From CAYHGV01 sp964356135 (GTDB taxonomy: Bacteria; Hydrothermota; Tepidihabitantia; CAYHGV01), in contig CAYHGV010000023.1 in assembly GCA_964356135.1 (NCBI GenBank), positions 1-33,799 on the forward strand: 33,799 nucleotides of DNA, written 5' to 3'. The translations under genes were made by a program, and so were the position numbers. How positions within the stretch are numbered: the stretch's first letter is position 1; each line of letters begins with the position of its first letter. Below are positions 14,172-22,188 of the stretch, piece by piece. Under the pieces are notes generated by a model, which was given only the letters and a program-made list of their open reading frames with translations, made no database searches and was not told where the DNA came from.

Positions 14172-14866
14172 TATGTCACCTCGGCTGCAGAGCGATTCTC
14201 TCCCCATGCCGCCAGAAAGATGTCGCCCAGATAGAGCGAGACTAATGTGTATTGGTTGCGGGTGAACATTTCCTCGATGTCGGATCGATCGAAATATCGT
14301 TTATAGATAGTGAAGGTCTGACCGCTCGTGAGCACTCGTTCCTGGATGTCTTCCTTTTTGTGGTAGGACTGTCGTTTCGGGCTCCAGGCTGAGTCGATAA
14401 GCATTATTGGCGCGTTTGGCTTAAGCATATTTTTGAGCGTCTGAAAGAATAACCGTTCGTATCGCAAGGAAAGATGACTGAGCAGGAACCCAACCAGCGC
14501 CGTGTCAAAAGAACGGTCTTTAAAGGAGATCGAAAAGAAATCTCCGCGGATAAGCTGACACTTGTCTTGTAGCCCCAGGGTAGTGATTCTTGTTACGGAT
14601 TCATGAAGCATTTTTACCGATTGGTCGACGAGGGTTATCTGCGAGCAATTTTCTCCGTAATACGGCAGCCAGAATCCGGTTCCACAACCGATATCAATCA
14701 AATGGCCTTGCGCAAAGGCGGCGGCTACTCCGCTGATTTTAGCGACATCGGTCTTGTAAGCCTGGGGGTCGGGAATTGCCGGACCTTTCCCCGAATAGAT
14801 TTCATCGTATTCTTGTGCCCGGGCATCATAGTAGGCTCGTAGTTCCGGTGTGAGGTTAGTCGTCAT
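14171..14866 (-). CDS. Class I SAM-dependent methyltransferase
   Basis: A 231-residue Rossmann-fold methyltransferase. Motif I is HLIDIGCGTGFWLPYYG (about residues 56-72), with the acidic end of strand 2 at ITLVDQS. FFSISFKDRSFDTALVGFLLSHL is motif II/III. The order is that of the ubiE-like small-molecule/unknown-substrate group, and nothing marks a DNA or rRNA target. First gene of a tight operon (DUF3795, CPBP protease and AlkZ-like glycosylase follow at -1, +10 and +5 nt). The ATG has no Shine-Dalgarno and lies 7 nt after a TATAAG box. Confidence 0.85.
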   Translation of the reverse strand: MTTNLTPELRAYYDARAQEYDEIYSGKGPAIPDPQAYKTDVAKISGVAAAFAQGHLIDIGCGTGFWLPYYGENCSQITLVDQSVKMLHESVTRITTLGLQDKCQLIRGDFFSISFKDRSFDTALVGFLLSHLSLRYERLFFQTLKNMLKPNAPIMLIDSAWSPKRQSYHKKEDIQERVLTSGQTFTIYKRYFDRSDIEEMFTRNQYTLVSLYLGDIFLAAWGENRSAAEVT

Positions 14867-14873
14867 AACGGAT

Positions 14874-14904
14874 CTTATATTCTCAGGGAATAAAATATTG
14901 TCAA
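14874..14904 (-). promoter_or_regulatory. Possible promoter of the methyltransferase operon
   Basis: On the minus strand TTGACA (14899-14904) and TATAAG (14874-14879) are good boxes, but the spacing is 19 nt, longer than ideal. The -10 box ends 7 nt before the ATG at 14866, matching the leaderless geometry of queA and the barrel gene. Confidence 0.45.
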
Positions 14905-15156
14905 GAGATGGCTTTCAGGTTCATCTCCAAATAAGGTGCAATACAAAAGAGCTTGAAAAGTCCTCTTTGTGCGATAGCGGACTGTTCCAGTCCGAGCGCA
15001 CTGTCTCAGTGCGAACGCATCGCTACTAAGACATTCAGTTTCTGATAAAATATGTTTTTGTTCGCGACTGGAAGTCGCTCCCACAGTTTATTCCCGACCC
15101 AGCCGAGGACAAGCCTCGGTGCTACTATCTTCGTACCTATGGTAGTGTGGTTTGGG
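14905..15156. repeat. Divergent intergenic region with four consecutive hairpins
   Basis: This region lies between the divergent methyltransferase and subtilase promoters and has no gene. Four perfect short hairpins occur in a row: CGGACTG/CAGTCCG (14978-14994, 3-nt loop), CGCACTG/CAGTGCG (14997-15013, 3-nt loop), GCGACT/AGTCGC (15064-15078, 3-nt loop) and CCGAGG/CCTCGG (15103-15119, 5-nt loop). The first two are adjacent and share the ACTG/CAGT loop-closing half, so they look like diverged copies. Confidence 0.75.
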
Positions 15157-15184
15157 TTGACAAATAAATAAAATTGGGTAGGGT
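15157..15184 (+). promoter_or_regulatory. Promoter of the subtilase operon
   Basis: TTGACA (15157-15162) is followed after 16 nt by TAGGGT (15179-15184, three of six). Initiation near 15191 would give a short leader with the AGGAGG site at 15196-15201 and the GTG start at 15207. The -35 box is perfect and the -10 weak. Confidence 0.5.
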
Positions 15185-15206
15185 TGAGCATACACAGGAG
15201 GTGTTA

Positions 15207-17405
15207 GTGCTTGTACTGCTGTTTGCGATTTTTGGTTTTAATACTGGACACTACCTGCCGAACGAAGTAGTGGTTAAATTTCGGAACGGAGTGAATAACG
15301 TCACGGTTGATGCTTTGAACGCAGAGCTCGGGACGACGACGATGTATACCAGTCCCTATCTCGGGTTTCAGCGGATTAAAATTCCTCGAGACAAGACAGT
15401 TGAGGAAATGGTCGAAATCTATCGTTGTGACCCGAATGTCGAGTATGCCGAGTCGAATACGATTCTCCATGCGTTCTGGACTCCGAATGACCCATTCTTT
15501 TCGTATCAGTGGCATTTTGATGCCAATCATTTGAATATGCCGGCGGCATGGAATATTGAACAGGGTGGAAATTCTTCGGTCGTGGTGGCGGTGGTTGATG
15601 CCGGTGTTGCCTATGAGGATTATGCAATACCTTCATCGGAAATGTTCGAGGTTTCGTCCGGTGATGGCCGGTATCACCGCGCGCCCGATCTTGCCAATAC
15701 CAATTTTGTTGCCGGTTACGATTTTATCAATAATGATAGCCATCCCAACGACGAAAATAGCCACGGCACGCATGTCACCGGCACCATCGCCCAGAGCACG
15801 AACAACGGTCTGGGTTGTGCGGGCATGGCATTTCGCTCGTCGATTATGCCGGTGCGGGTGCTGGACCATACCGGCTCCGGTCCTTCTTCGGCAATTGCCG
15901 ATGGTATCAGCTTTGCGACGCAGAACGGTGCGGATGTGATAAATATGAGTCTGGGCGGCGAACCGGGAAATAGTTCAGGTATGGAGACGGTCCATCAGGC
16001 GATCATCAATGCCGTTAATCAGGGTGTGGTGGTGGTTGCCGCTACCGGCAACAACAACGCAAGCTCCATCTCCTATCCGGCGGGATTTTCGGAATGCATT
16101 GCGGTCGGTGCGACCGACTATTTGGACCAGCGTGCGCCCTATTCCAACTGGGGTTCGGGAATCGACATCGTCGCTCCGGGCGGCGATATATCTGCCGACC
16201 GTAACGGTGATGGCAAAGCGGATGGTGTTCTCCAGCAGACGTATAGTGTTTCCAATGATGGTGTAAATTTAGCTCAGGTAGATTCATTCGCCTACTGGTT
16301 TTTTAACGGCACTTCAATGGCGTCGCCGCATGTTGCCGGGCTGGTGGCGCTGATGATCAGCCATGGTATCACCGGTGTTGGGAATATCAAGAATATTCTT
16401 TTCAGCACCGCCAGAGACCTGGGTGCTTCCGGTTATGATGAGGTCTATGGTTACGGAATAATTGACCCGGTAGCGGCTCTGGGGCAGGAACCGGGAGAGC
16501 TGACATTAGCGATTCCGATAATCCAGAATCCTACTCTTGATCAGTACATTGATATCTGGGTCGTCCCGAGCATCGGTTTGCAAAGTCAACCAGCGGTCGG
16601 GGTAAAGGTTGGCTCGGATTCGACCGGGCTAACGATGAATCAAGTTTCAGGCAGCACCGCTTATCAGGGTAATTACCGGTTCGGCGAGAGCGGAACCGCC
16701 ACCGTTTATGTGTCTGCTGACGGAATTGATACCAGCCGTACCTTTTCGGTCTCATTGGTGGTAGCCAGTGAAGGCGGAGTTCTGGTCGACCCGACAGAAA
16801 AGGTGGAGTTTGAACTGGTTCCCAATGCTTTGAGCCGTAATACCTATATAACAATTATCCCGGATACCGGGGCAGGTGCTTATAGCGTTGGTCCGGCCGG
16901 CCTCGATTTAAAAAATCCCGGACTGCTTTCTTTTTCCTACGACGATAAAGACCTGGCAGGTTTTTCTGCCAATAAATTGGGTATTTATTATTATGAAAAC
17001 GGGACCTGGCAGTATCTGGGTGGAATGGTCGACCCGAAGCGGCACCGGATTGAAATACCGATCAAAAAATTGGGCAGCTATGCTCTGAAATTAGACCCGG
17101 ATGGACCGGATGCGAAGTCTTGTCCGTTCGAGCCGCTTTTAGCCCAGAATTCACCCAATCCGTTCAGACAGGCTACTGTTATTCGATACCAGGTGCCAGA
17201 GAATGACCATATTACCCTTAGAATTTACGATGCGATGGGACGACAGGTAAAGAGCCTGGTGGATAGCGAGCAGCCGAGGGGCGAATATGAGATAACCTGG
17301 GATGGGAAAGGTGAAACCGGTGAAACCCTACCGGCGGGCATCTACTTCTATCGACTTCTTACTGGTGGTCACAAGGTTTTCAAGAAAATGGTTCTGTTAC
17401 AATAA
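15207..17405 (+). CDS. Secreted subtilisin-like serine protease (S8) with C-terminal sorting domain
   Basis: A 732-residue exported protease. The order is a short signal sequence (about 1-13), a propeptide (LPNEVVVKFRNGVNN to DPNVEYAESN, a fervidolysin-like inhibitor domain), the S8 catalytic domain, a beta-rich spacer, and a C-terminal sorting/FlgD-like domain (SPNPFRQATVIRYQVP...GIYFYRLLTGGHKVFKKMVLLQ). Catalytic residues are Asp131 (VVDAG), His186 (NSHGTHVTG) and Ser370 (NGTSMASPHVAG), with ATGNNNAS for the oxyanion Asn. The frame is open from 15174 (TTG), but I start at GTG 15207 because a consensus AGGAGG lies 5 nt before it. The n-region of this signal sequence lacks a Lys/Arg, which leaves the start slightly uncertain. 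The C-terminal domain is the type used by type IX secretion in Bacteroidota. Confidence 0.88.
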   Translation: MLVLLFAIFGFNTGHYLPNEVVVKFRNGVNNVTVDALNAELGTTTMYTSPYLGFQRIKIPRDKTVEEMVEIYRCDPNVEYAESNTILHAFWTPNDPFFSYQWHFDANHLNMPAAWNIEQGGNSSVVVAVVDAGVAYEDYAIPSSEMFEVSSGDGRYHRAPDLANTNFVAGYDFINNDSHPNDENSHGTHVTGTIAQSTNNGLGCAGMAFRSSIMPVRVLDHTGSGPSSAIADGISFATQNGADVINMSLGGEPGNSSGMETVHQAIINAVNQGVVVVAATGNNNASSISYPAGFSECIAVGATDYLDQRAPYSNWGSGIDIVAPGGDISADRNGDGKADGVLQQTYSVSNDGVNLAQVDSFAYWFFNGTSMASPHVAGLVALMISHGITGVGNIKNILFSTARDLGASGYDEVYGYGIIDPVAALGQEPGELTLAIPIIQNPTLDQYIDIWVVPSIGLQSQPAVGVKVGSDSTGLTMNQVSGSTAYQGNYRFGESGTATVYVSADGIDTSRTFSVSLVVASEGGVLVDPTEKVEFELVPNALSRNTYITIIPDTGAGAYSVGPAGLDLKNPGLLSFSYDDKDLAGFSANKLGIYYYENGTWQYLGGMVDPKRHRIEIPIKKLGSYALKLDPDGPDAKSCPFEPLLAQNSPNPFRQATVIRYQVPENDHITLRIYDAMGRQVKSLVDSEQPRGEYEITWDGKGETGETLPAGIYFYRLLTGGHKVFKKMVLLQ

Positions 17406-17414
17406 GGGGGATTG

Positions 17415-17972
17415 ATGCGGATACTTATTATTTCAATTACACTTTTCTTAGTCAATTGCTTCTCGCTGGCGCCGGATTCGACCGACCAGGGGTGGCAGCA
17501 GTATGAAAGCGGGGATTTGACCGGTGCGGTAAGTTCGTTTACCGATGCAACGTCCTACGACCCTTATTATGCCGACGCCTATAACGGTCTAGGCTGGTGT
17601 TACATCGGCTTCGACGATCTTTCCCGGGCACGCGATAACTTTGAACTTAGCCTGTCCGTGACCGACACCATCCTCGACCCGTATGCCGGCTTGGCAATCG
17701 CTTTGTCCGATTTGCCTGATGATGCCAGTGCGATTGAATATGCCGATTCTTTAATCAGCAAAGATTCCTATTATGTCTTTTCCCATAAAAGCTCGATTAC
17801 GGTTGAGGATGTCCGTCTGGCAAAAGCAAAATCCTGCTGCAACGCCGGTAGATTCGGTGATGCTTTAACCGAAATTCAATACTTTGAACCCAATTTTTCT
17901 GCCGATCCGGGGACGAGTGCGGGCCAGCGAGCAATCCTGGAAAAACTCGAAGAATTATTGGCACAGCATTGA
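17415..17972 (+). CDS. TPR-containing lipoprotein
   Basis: A 185-residue protein with a short signal peptide ending in the lipobox LVNC (lipidated Cys15). Two to three tetratricopeptide-like helices follow: WQQYESGDLTGAVSSFTDATSYDPYYADAYNGLGWCYIGFDDLSRARDNFELSLS is the clear TPR pair. A later helix carries AKSCCNAGRFGDALTEIQYFEP. It is likely a periplasmic scaffold on the membrane. The ATG at 17415 follows an AAGGGGG ribosome site and lies 9 nt after the protease stop. It is probably co-transcribed with the protease and rarA. Confidence 0.8.
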   Translation: MRILIISITLFLVNCFSLAPDSTDQGWQQYESGDLTGAVSSFTDATSYDPYYADAYNGLGWCYIGFDDLSRARDNFELSLSVTDTILDPYAGLAIALSDLPDDASAIEYADSLISKDSYYVFSHKSSITVEDVRLAKAKSCCNAGRFGDALTEIQYFEPNFSADPGTSAGQRAILEKLEELLAQH

Positions 17973-17984
17973 AATAAACTTACG

Positions 17985-19289
17985 GTGACGGAACTGTTTA
18001 CTGCAGGCGAGGAGAAGTTATCGGCACCTCTGGCTGACCGGTTGCGGCCGCGAAGCCTGGCTGAACTTGTCGGTCAGGAGCATATGTTAGGGCCGGGCAA
18101 ACCACTGCGCCGGGCGATAGAAAAAGGTGAGTTGTTTTCGATGATTTTCTGGGGACCGCCCGGTTCGGGCAAAACAACTCTGGCAATGCTGGTTGCGGAA
18201 TTCGCCCAGGCCTATTTCGTTTCCTTCAGTGCCGTCACCTCGGGCGTAGCGGATATCCGGCGCGTAACCAAAGAAGCTCAGTATCGGCGCAAGGCTCACA
18301 ATCAGAAGACAATCTTATTTGTCGATGAAATCCATCGTTTTAACAAAGCCCAGCAGGATGCATTCCTGCCGTTTGTCGAGTCTGGAATTATTACCTTAAT
18401 CGGCGCTACGACCGAAAACCCTTCGTTCGAAGTGATCGGGCCGTTACTTTCCCGAATCAAAGTTTATGTTTTAAATCAGTTATCGCCCCCGGAGCTGAAA
18501 ATAATCGTCGAACGCGCCCTCACCGATGAGCGGGGCTTAAAAAAATTCCGACCCAGGCTCGACGAAAAGGTTATCGACTATCTTATTGCAATCGCCGATG
18601 GCGATGCCCGGCGGGTTCTGAACGGTGTCGAGTTATGTGTGATGTCGGCAGAACCCAATGCCCGGGGAGAGCGGGAGGTTGGTATCGAGCTCGCCGAGGA
18701 CGTCATCCAGCGCAAGTTTCTGCTCTACGACCGGGCAGGCGAAGAGCACTACAATTTAATTTCGGCGTTTATTAAGAGCCTGCGCGGTTCAGACCCGGAT
18801 GCGGCAATATACTGGCTTGCCCGGATGCTGGAATCAGGGGAAGACCCGCTCTTTATTGCCCGACGGATGGTGATTTTAGCCTCTGAGGATATCGGTAATG
18901 CCGATCCCCAGGCATTGATGGTTGCCAATGCTTGTAAAGACGCGGTCGATTTTGTCGGATTGCCCGAAGGTCGGCTGGCGTTAGCCCAGGCTTGTATCTA
19001 TCTTGCGGTCGCGCCAAAATCGAACTCAGTAATAAAGGCGTATGAGGCGGCAAAAGAGGATGCACTGTCGACTATTGCTGAGCCCGTGCCATTGCATTTA
19101 CGAAATCCGGTAACGCCGCTTATGAAGCAACTGTCGTATGGGCGAAATTACAAGTATCCGCACAATTTCCCCAAAGGGCAGGTCGAGCAGGAATATCGGC
19201 CCAAAAATCTTAAAGGCCGGCGCTACTATTTTCCGTCGGACCGGGGGTATGAAGGGAAAATCAAGAACGGAGGAAAGAAGAATGATTAA
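17985..19289 (+). CDS. rarA: Replication-associated recombination protein RarA/MgsA, AAA+ ATPase
   Basis: A cytoplasmic AAA+ ATPase acting at stalled replication forks, 434 residues, the normal length. Walker A is GPPGSGKTT (57-65) and Walker B is ILFVDEIHRF (Asp114-Glu115). IGATTENPSFEV is sensor 1, and FLPFVESGIITL plus DGDARRVLNGVE are typical. The C-terminal half (HYNLISAFIKSLRGSDPDAAIYWLARMLESGEDPLFIARRM) is the diagnostic RarA tetramerisation region. The start is GTG at 17985, 12 nt after the TPR gene stop, with no strong Shine-Dalgarno. The end overlaps the next gene by 8 nt. Confidence 0.95.
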   Translation: MTELFTAGEEKLSAPLADRLRPRSLAELVGQEHMLGPGKPLRRAIEKGELFSMIFWGPPGSGKTTLAMLVAEFAQAYFVSFSAVTSGVADIRRVTKEAQYRRKAHNQKTILFVDEIHRFNKAQQDAFLPFVESGIITLIGATTENPSFEVIGPLLSRIKVYVLNQLSPPELKIIVERALTDERGLKKFRPRLDEKVIDYLIAIADGDARRVLNGVELCVMSAEPNARGEREVGIELAEDVIQRKFLLYDRAGEEHYNLISAFIKSLRGSDPDAAIYWLARMLESGEDPLFIARRMVILASEDIGNADPQALMVANACKDAVDFVGLPEGRLALAQACIYLAVAPKSNSVIKAYEAAKEDALSTIAEPVPLHLRNPVTPLMKQLSYGRNYKYPHNFPKGQVEQEYRPKNLKGRRYYFPSDRGYEGKIKNGGKKND

Positions 19290-19995
19290 TCTTGCTTTCA
19301 GTCTCATTTTTTTATTTTCGATTAGCGCCGAGGACATTTTAAATAAAACCGTAGAAAATTTGGGTCTGGTGAAGACAATTTCGGGAGAGCTTGAGCGAGA
19401 GGTAGAGGAGCCGGGGGGAAAGGCGAAGATCTCAGGGATGTTTTATTTTAAAAGTCCGGACAAATTACGCATCAATTTTACCAATCCGTATTTAGAAGTG
19501 GTGCTTATTAACGGCAGGACCTTTATCGATTATAAACTCAAGAAGAAGGAGTATACGGTGCGTGACCTGCCGGATTCGTTAGAATTGGGAAATAGTTTTT
19601 TGGGGTTGAAGCAGGCTGAGCTCGAATTTTTTAAGGAACGGTTCAAGTTTAACCTGATCTGGCAGGGGGAGATAAAAGGCTATCCGGTTTATGTCCTGGA
19701 AGGAAAAGGTAGTGAAAGCGGTATATCGAAAGTCCTCGTCTGGATCGAGCAGAACCGGTATATCCCGCTGCGGCTGGAGACTTATGGACAGGGTAAATAT
19801 CCAATGACGATCTATCAGGTTGATAGTCTCGGTTTCGTTGGAACCCGGTACTGGCAACCGACCATTTACCGGATGTTTTTGGGGGTCGAAGGAGGGACAA
19901 TTACGATAACCAGCCGGCTGAGCCGGCTTCGGGTCGACGAAGAGATACCGGATAATATCTTCGAATTGCCATTACCGGCGAACAAGCCGGAGTAA
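19282..19995 (+). CDS. LolA-like outer-membrane lipoprotein carrier protein
   Basis: A 237-residue periplasmic protein. The signal peptide MINLAFSLIFLFSISA leads into DILNKTVENLGLVKTISGELEREVE. LolA-like lipoprotein-sorting features are SGMFYFKSPDKLRINFTNPYLEVVLINGRTFIDYKLKKKEYTV and the C-terminal DNIFELPLPANKPE. Members shuttle lipoproteins across the periplasm, which fits the lipoproteins nearby. The frame is open far upstream (to 19138), but the ATG at 19282 has GGAGG 8 nt before it and begins the signal peptide. It overlaps the rarA stop by 8 nt. Confidence 0.82.
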   Translation: MINLAFSLIFLFSISAEDILNKTVENLGLVKTISGELEREVEEPGGKAKISGMFYFKSPDKLRINFTNPYLEVVLINGRTFIDYKLKKKEYTVRDLPDSLELGNSFLGLKQAELEFFKERFKFNLIWQGEIKGYPVYVLEGKGSESGISKVLVWIEQNRYIPLRLETYGQGKYPMTIYQVDSLGFVGTRYWQPTIYRMFLGVEGGTITITSRLSRLRVDEEIPDNIFELPLPANKPE

Positions 19996-20021
19996 TATTT
20001 TTTAAATGCGCATTATTATTC

Positions 20022-20050
20022 AGTGACTTCCGTGTCTTCAGTGGTTTTAA
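20022..20050. repeat. Short copy of the dispersed 'ccgtg...gtggtt' repeat
   Basis: A single phrase, 'gacttccgtgtcttcagtgg', followed by 'ttttaaatga'. It lies just upstream of the promoter of the small exported protein. Confidence 0.6.
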
Positions 20051-20078
20051 ATGATTTTTGAGGGCGCGAAATACAACC

Positions 20079-20106
20079 TTGACAAATTAAAGCTTTTAGG
20101 CAAAAT
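20079..20106 (+). promoter_or_regulatory. Promoter of the small exported protein
   Basis: TTGACA (20079-20084) and CAAAAT (20101-20106, four of six) have 16-nt spacing. This gives a leader of about 30 nt that contains AAGGAGG (20131-20137) before the ATG at 20143. Confidence 0.55.
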
Positions 20107-20142
20107 TCAAAGGTAATGAAAACCTTAACTAAGGAGGGTTTC

Positions 20143-20460
20143 ATGAAGCGACTCATTATCCTCTTGCTCCTCGTGCTCGTCATCGGTGTTCCAGTGGCTT
20201 CAGCTAAAAAAGGTGGCTGCACCCCCTGTTTGGTCGGTGTCTTCTTCGGCACCCGCGCTGGCTATATGGCTAATGATGGTGTCGGCGTGCGCCTCTTCGA
20301 GGTGTTATACCTCGTTCCGGTAGTGGATATAGTGGTTATCATAATCGACCTCGTCAATATCTACCAGGGTAAGTCCTGGTCCCAAATCAAGAGCGAAGCG
20401 ACGATTTTCACCGCCGACTACTACGACTGGCACAAATTCGAGCTGGCCAAAAATAGGTAA
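20143..20460 (+). CDS. Small exported membrane protein with a CxxC motif
   Basis: A 105-residue protein of no assigned function. A clear signal peptide (MKRLIILLLLVLVIGVPVASA, residues 1-21) is followed by KKGGCTPCLVG, a CxxC pair directly after the cleavage site. FFGTRAGYMANDGVGVRLFEVLYL comes next, then a hydrophobic stretch (VPVVDIVVIIIDLVNI) and a polar tail. I have an impression of similar CxxC plus GxRxGxxxNxGxxVRxxE proteins in WOR-3-like genomes, but I cannot check it. The ATG at 20143 was chosen over one at 20116 because AAGGAGG lies 5 nt upstream and the signal peptide begins there. It is monocistronic: its own promoter lies upstream and two hairpins follow. Confidence 0.75.
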   Translation: MKRLIILLLLVLVIGVPVASAKKGGCTPCLVGVFFGTRAGYMANDGVGVRLFEVLYLVPVVDIVVIIIDLVNIYQGKSWSQIKSEATIFTADYYDWHKFELAKNR

Positions 20461-20462
20461 CC

Positions 20463-20516
20463 CGGGTTCGAAATTTCGAACCCGACCTCGGGCGGGGATG
20501 GTTTTTCGTCCCCGCC
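20463..20516 (+). terminator. Double hairpin after the small exported protein
   Basis: The first hairpin is a perfect 22-nt palindrome (20463-20484; arms CGGGTTCGAAA and its complement, no true loop). The second is GGCGGGGA (20491-20498) with TCCCCGCC (20509-20516) and a 10-nt loop, followed by the pyrimidine-rich TTCTTCTCTATT. The second is the better terminator candidate. Confidence 0.55.
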
Positions 20517-20531
20517 TTCTTCTCTATTACC

Positions 20532-21887
20532 ATGATTAATCCATTGATTTTTCGAGAATACGACATCCGGGGGATAGCCGAAATCGAGCTCACCGATGAT
20601 GTCGTATTTGACATAGGTCGGGGATTTGGAACCTATATTGGAAACTTTGGGATACGGGAAGCCCTGGTGGCGCGCGATGTCCGGCTCTCATCCGAGCGGA
20701 TTCGGAACAGTCTCATCGAAGGGCTTCGCGCGAGCGGCTGTGATGTCATAGATTTAGGTCTGGTGCCCACGCCGGTCTGCTACTTCGCATTTCATCACTA
20801 CGATAAAAATAGCGGGATAATGATTACCGGCAGCCACAATCCTAAAGAGTATAATGGGTTTAAGGTTTTAAAGGACAAAACTTCGATCTATGGCGCGGAA
20901 ATCCAGACGTTTCGGCAAATCATAGAGGAAGGAAAGTTCAAATCCGGACACGGGAAGCTGACTACTCTTGACCCGATTCCCGCCTATATCGAAATGATAA
21001 AGAGTAAGGTTAAAATCGAGGGTGGAATGAAGGTTGTCTTCGACCCGGCAAATGGCACCACCGGCGTATTGCTGGAAAGGCTGTTTTCGGAATTAGGGAT
21101 CGATGGGGTCTATATTAATTTGGAACCGGATGGGAACTTTCCCGTTCATTTGCCGGATCCGACCATTCCCGAGTATCTTAAAGATTTGATCAGCCTGGTC
21201 CTGGAAATGCACGCCGATGTAGGCATCGGTTACGATGGTGACGGCGACCGAATAGGGGCGATCGATGAACAGGGGAACATTGTTTGGGGCGACAAACTCC
21301 TGGGGGTTTTTAGCAAAGAGATTATTGAGCAACACCCAAAGGCAAAGGTTATTTTTGATGTCAAATGTTCCCAGGGGTTGGTTGAGTATATACAATCCTT
21401 GAAGGGGATCCCGATAATGTATAAGACCGGCCATTCGCTGATCAAAGCGAAGATGAAGGAAGAGGGGGCGCTGATAGCGGGCGAGATGTCCGGCCATATG
21501 TTTTTTGGTGAGAATTATTACGGCTATGACGACGCACTTTTTGCATCCGCCCGGCTTCTACGGATTATTGCCAATGCCGGTAAACCGCTTTCCCAGTTAG
21601 TCCGAGAGATTCCGTTCTATTACTCTACTCCCGAGATCAGGGTTGACTGTCCGGATGAAATCAAATTTGGATTGGTGAAGAAGTTGGCTCAAGAGTTTAA
21701 ATCACGCTACAAGACGATTGACATCGATGGGGTGAGGGTGGTGTTTTCCGATGGCTGGGGACTGTTACGGGCTTCCAATACCCAGCCGGTTTTGGTCTTG
21801 CGATTCGAAGCGAAGACCGAACCGAGGCTTAAAGAGATACAGGCCCTGTTTTTTGAAAAGCTCAATAAGAAACTGAAAAAAGCATAA
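20532..21887 (+). CDS. Phosphomannomutase/phosphoglucomutase
   Basis: An alpha-D-phosphohexomutase of 451 residues that interconverts hexose-1- and hexose-6-phosphates for surface sugar synthesis. Ser101 in TGSHNPKEYNGFK is the phosphorylated catalytic residue. Asp235-Gly-Asp237-Gly-Asp239-Arg (YDGDGDRIG) binds Mg2+. GEMSGHMFFGENYYGYDDA is the sugar-binding loop, and RASNTQPVLVLRFEA is the phosphate-binding loop. The GEMSGH sequence is the PMM/PGM (AlgC/ManB) type rather than the glucosamine type (GlmM). The ATG at 20532 has no Shine-Dalgarno. Confidence 0.92.
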   Translation: MINPLIFREYDIRGIAEIELTDDVVFDIGRGFGTYIGNFGIREALVARDVRLSSERIRNSLIEGLRASGCDVIDLGLVPTPVCYFAFHHYDKNSGIMITGSHNPKEYNGFKVLKDKTSIYGAEIQTFRQIIEEGKFKSGHGKLTTLDPIPAYIEMIKSKVKIEGGMKVVFDPANGTTGVLLERLFSELGIDGVYINLEPDGNFPVHLPDPTIPEYLKDLISLVLEMHADVGIGYDGDGDRIGAIDEQGNIVWGDKLLGVFSKEIIEQHPKAKVIFDVKCSQGLVEYIQSLKGIPIMYKTGHSLIKAKMKEEGALIAGEMSGHMFFGENYYGYDDALFASARLLRIIANAGKPLSQLVREIPFYYSTPEIRVDCPDEIKFGLVKKLAQEFKSRYKTIDIDGVRVVFSDGWGLLRASNTQPVLVLRFEAKTEPRLKEIQALFFEKLNKKLKKA

Positions 21888-21970
21888 AATTGAGAAGAGT
21901 GAATACAATCCCCCCTTTTTCTTCTCTTACCCGGTCGCAGCAGGAGACCGTGAGTTCAGTTACAAGAATA

Positions 21971-21999
21971 TTGACATAACCGGTTTTTAAGTATACCAT
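21971..21999 (+). promoter_or_regulatory. tRNA-Leu promoter
   Basis: TTGACA (21971-21976), a 17-nt spacer and TACCAT (21994-21999; an overlapping TATACC at 21992 is an alternative). The -10 box ends 8 nt before the mature tRNA 5' end. Confidence 0.65.
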
Positions 22000-22007
22000 T
22001 TACTTAC

Positions 22008-22088
22008 GCCGCGGTGGTGGAATTGGCAGACACGTACGTTTGAGGGGCGTATGGGTATCCCGTGAGAGTTCAAATCTCTCCCGCGGCA
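22008..22088 (+). tRNA. tRNA-Leu (anticodon GAG)
   Basis: An 81-nt class II tRNA. The acceptor arms GCCGCGG (22008-22014) and CCGCGGC (22081-22087) pair perfectly, with discriminator A. The D region is TGGTGGAATTGGCAGACA. The anticodon stem is TACGT/GCGTA around the loop TTGAGGG (anticodon GAG). The long variable arm GGG-TAT-CCC is typical of leucine. The T arm is GAGAG-TTCAAAT-CTCTC. The 3' CCA is not encoded, so a CCA-adding enzyme is needed. Confidence 0.95.
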
Positions 22089-22188
22089 TTTGATAGTAGT
22101 TAGGGAAGAGCAGCGAGGGATGAGGGGAAAAATAAAAATAACACATTCTATTGATCCCACTGGCTTTGAGCTCCTTGTAGTCGCTCTA

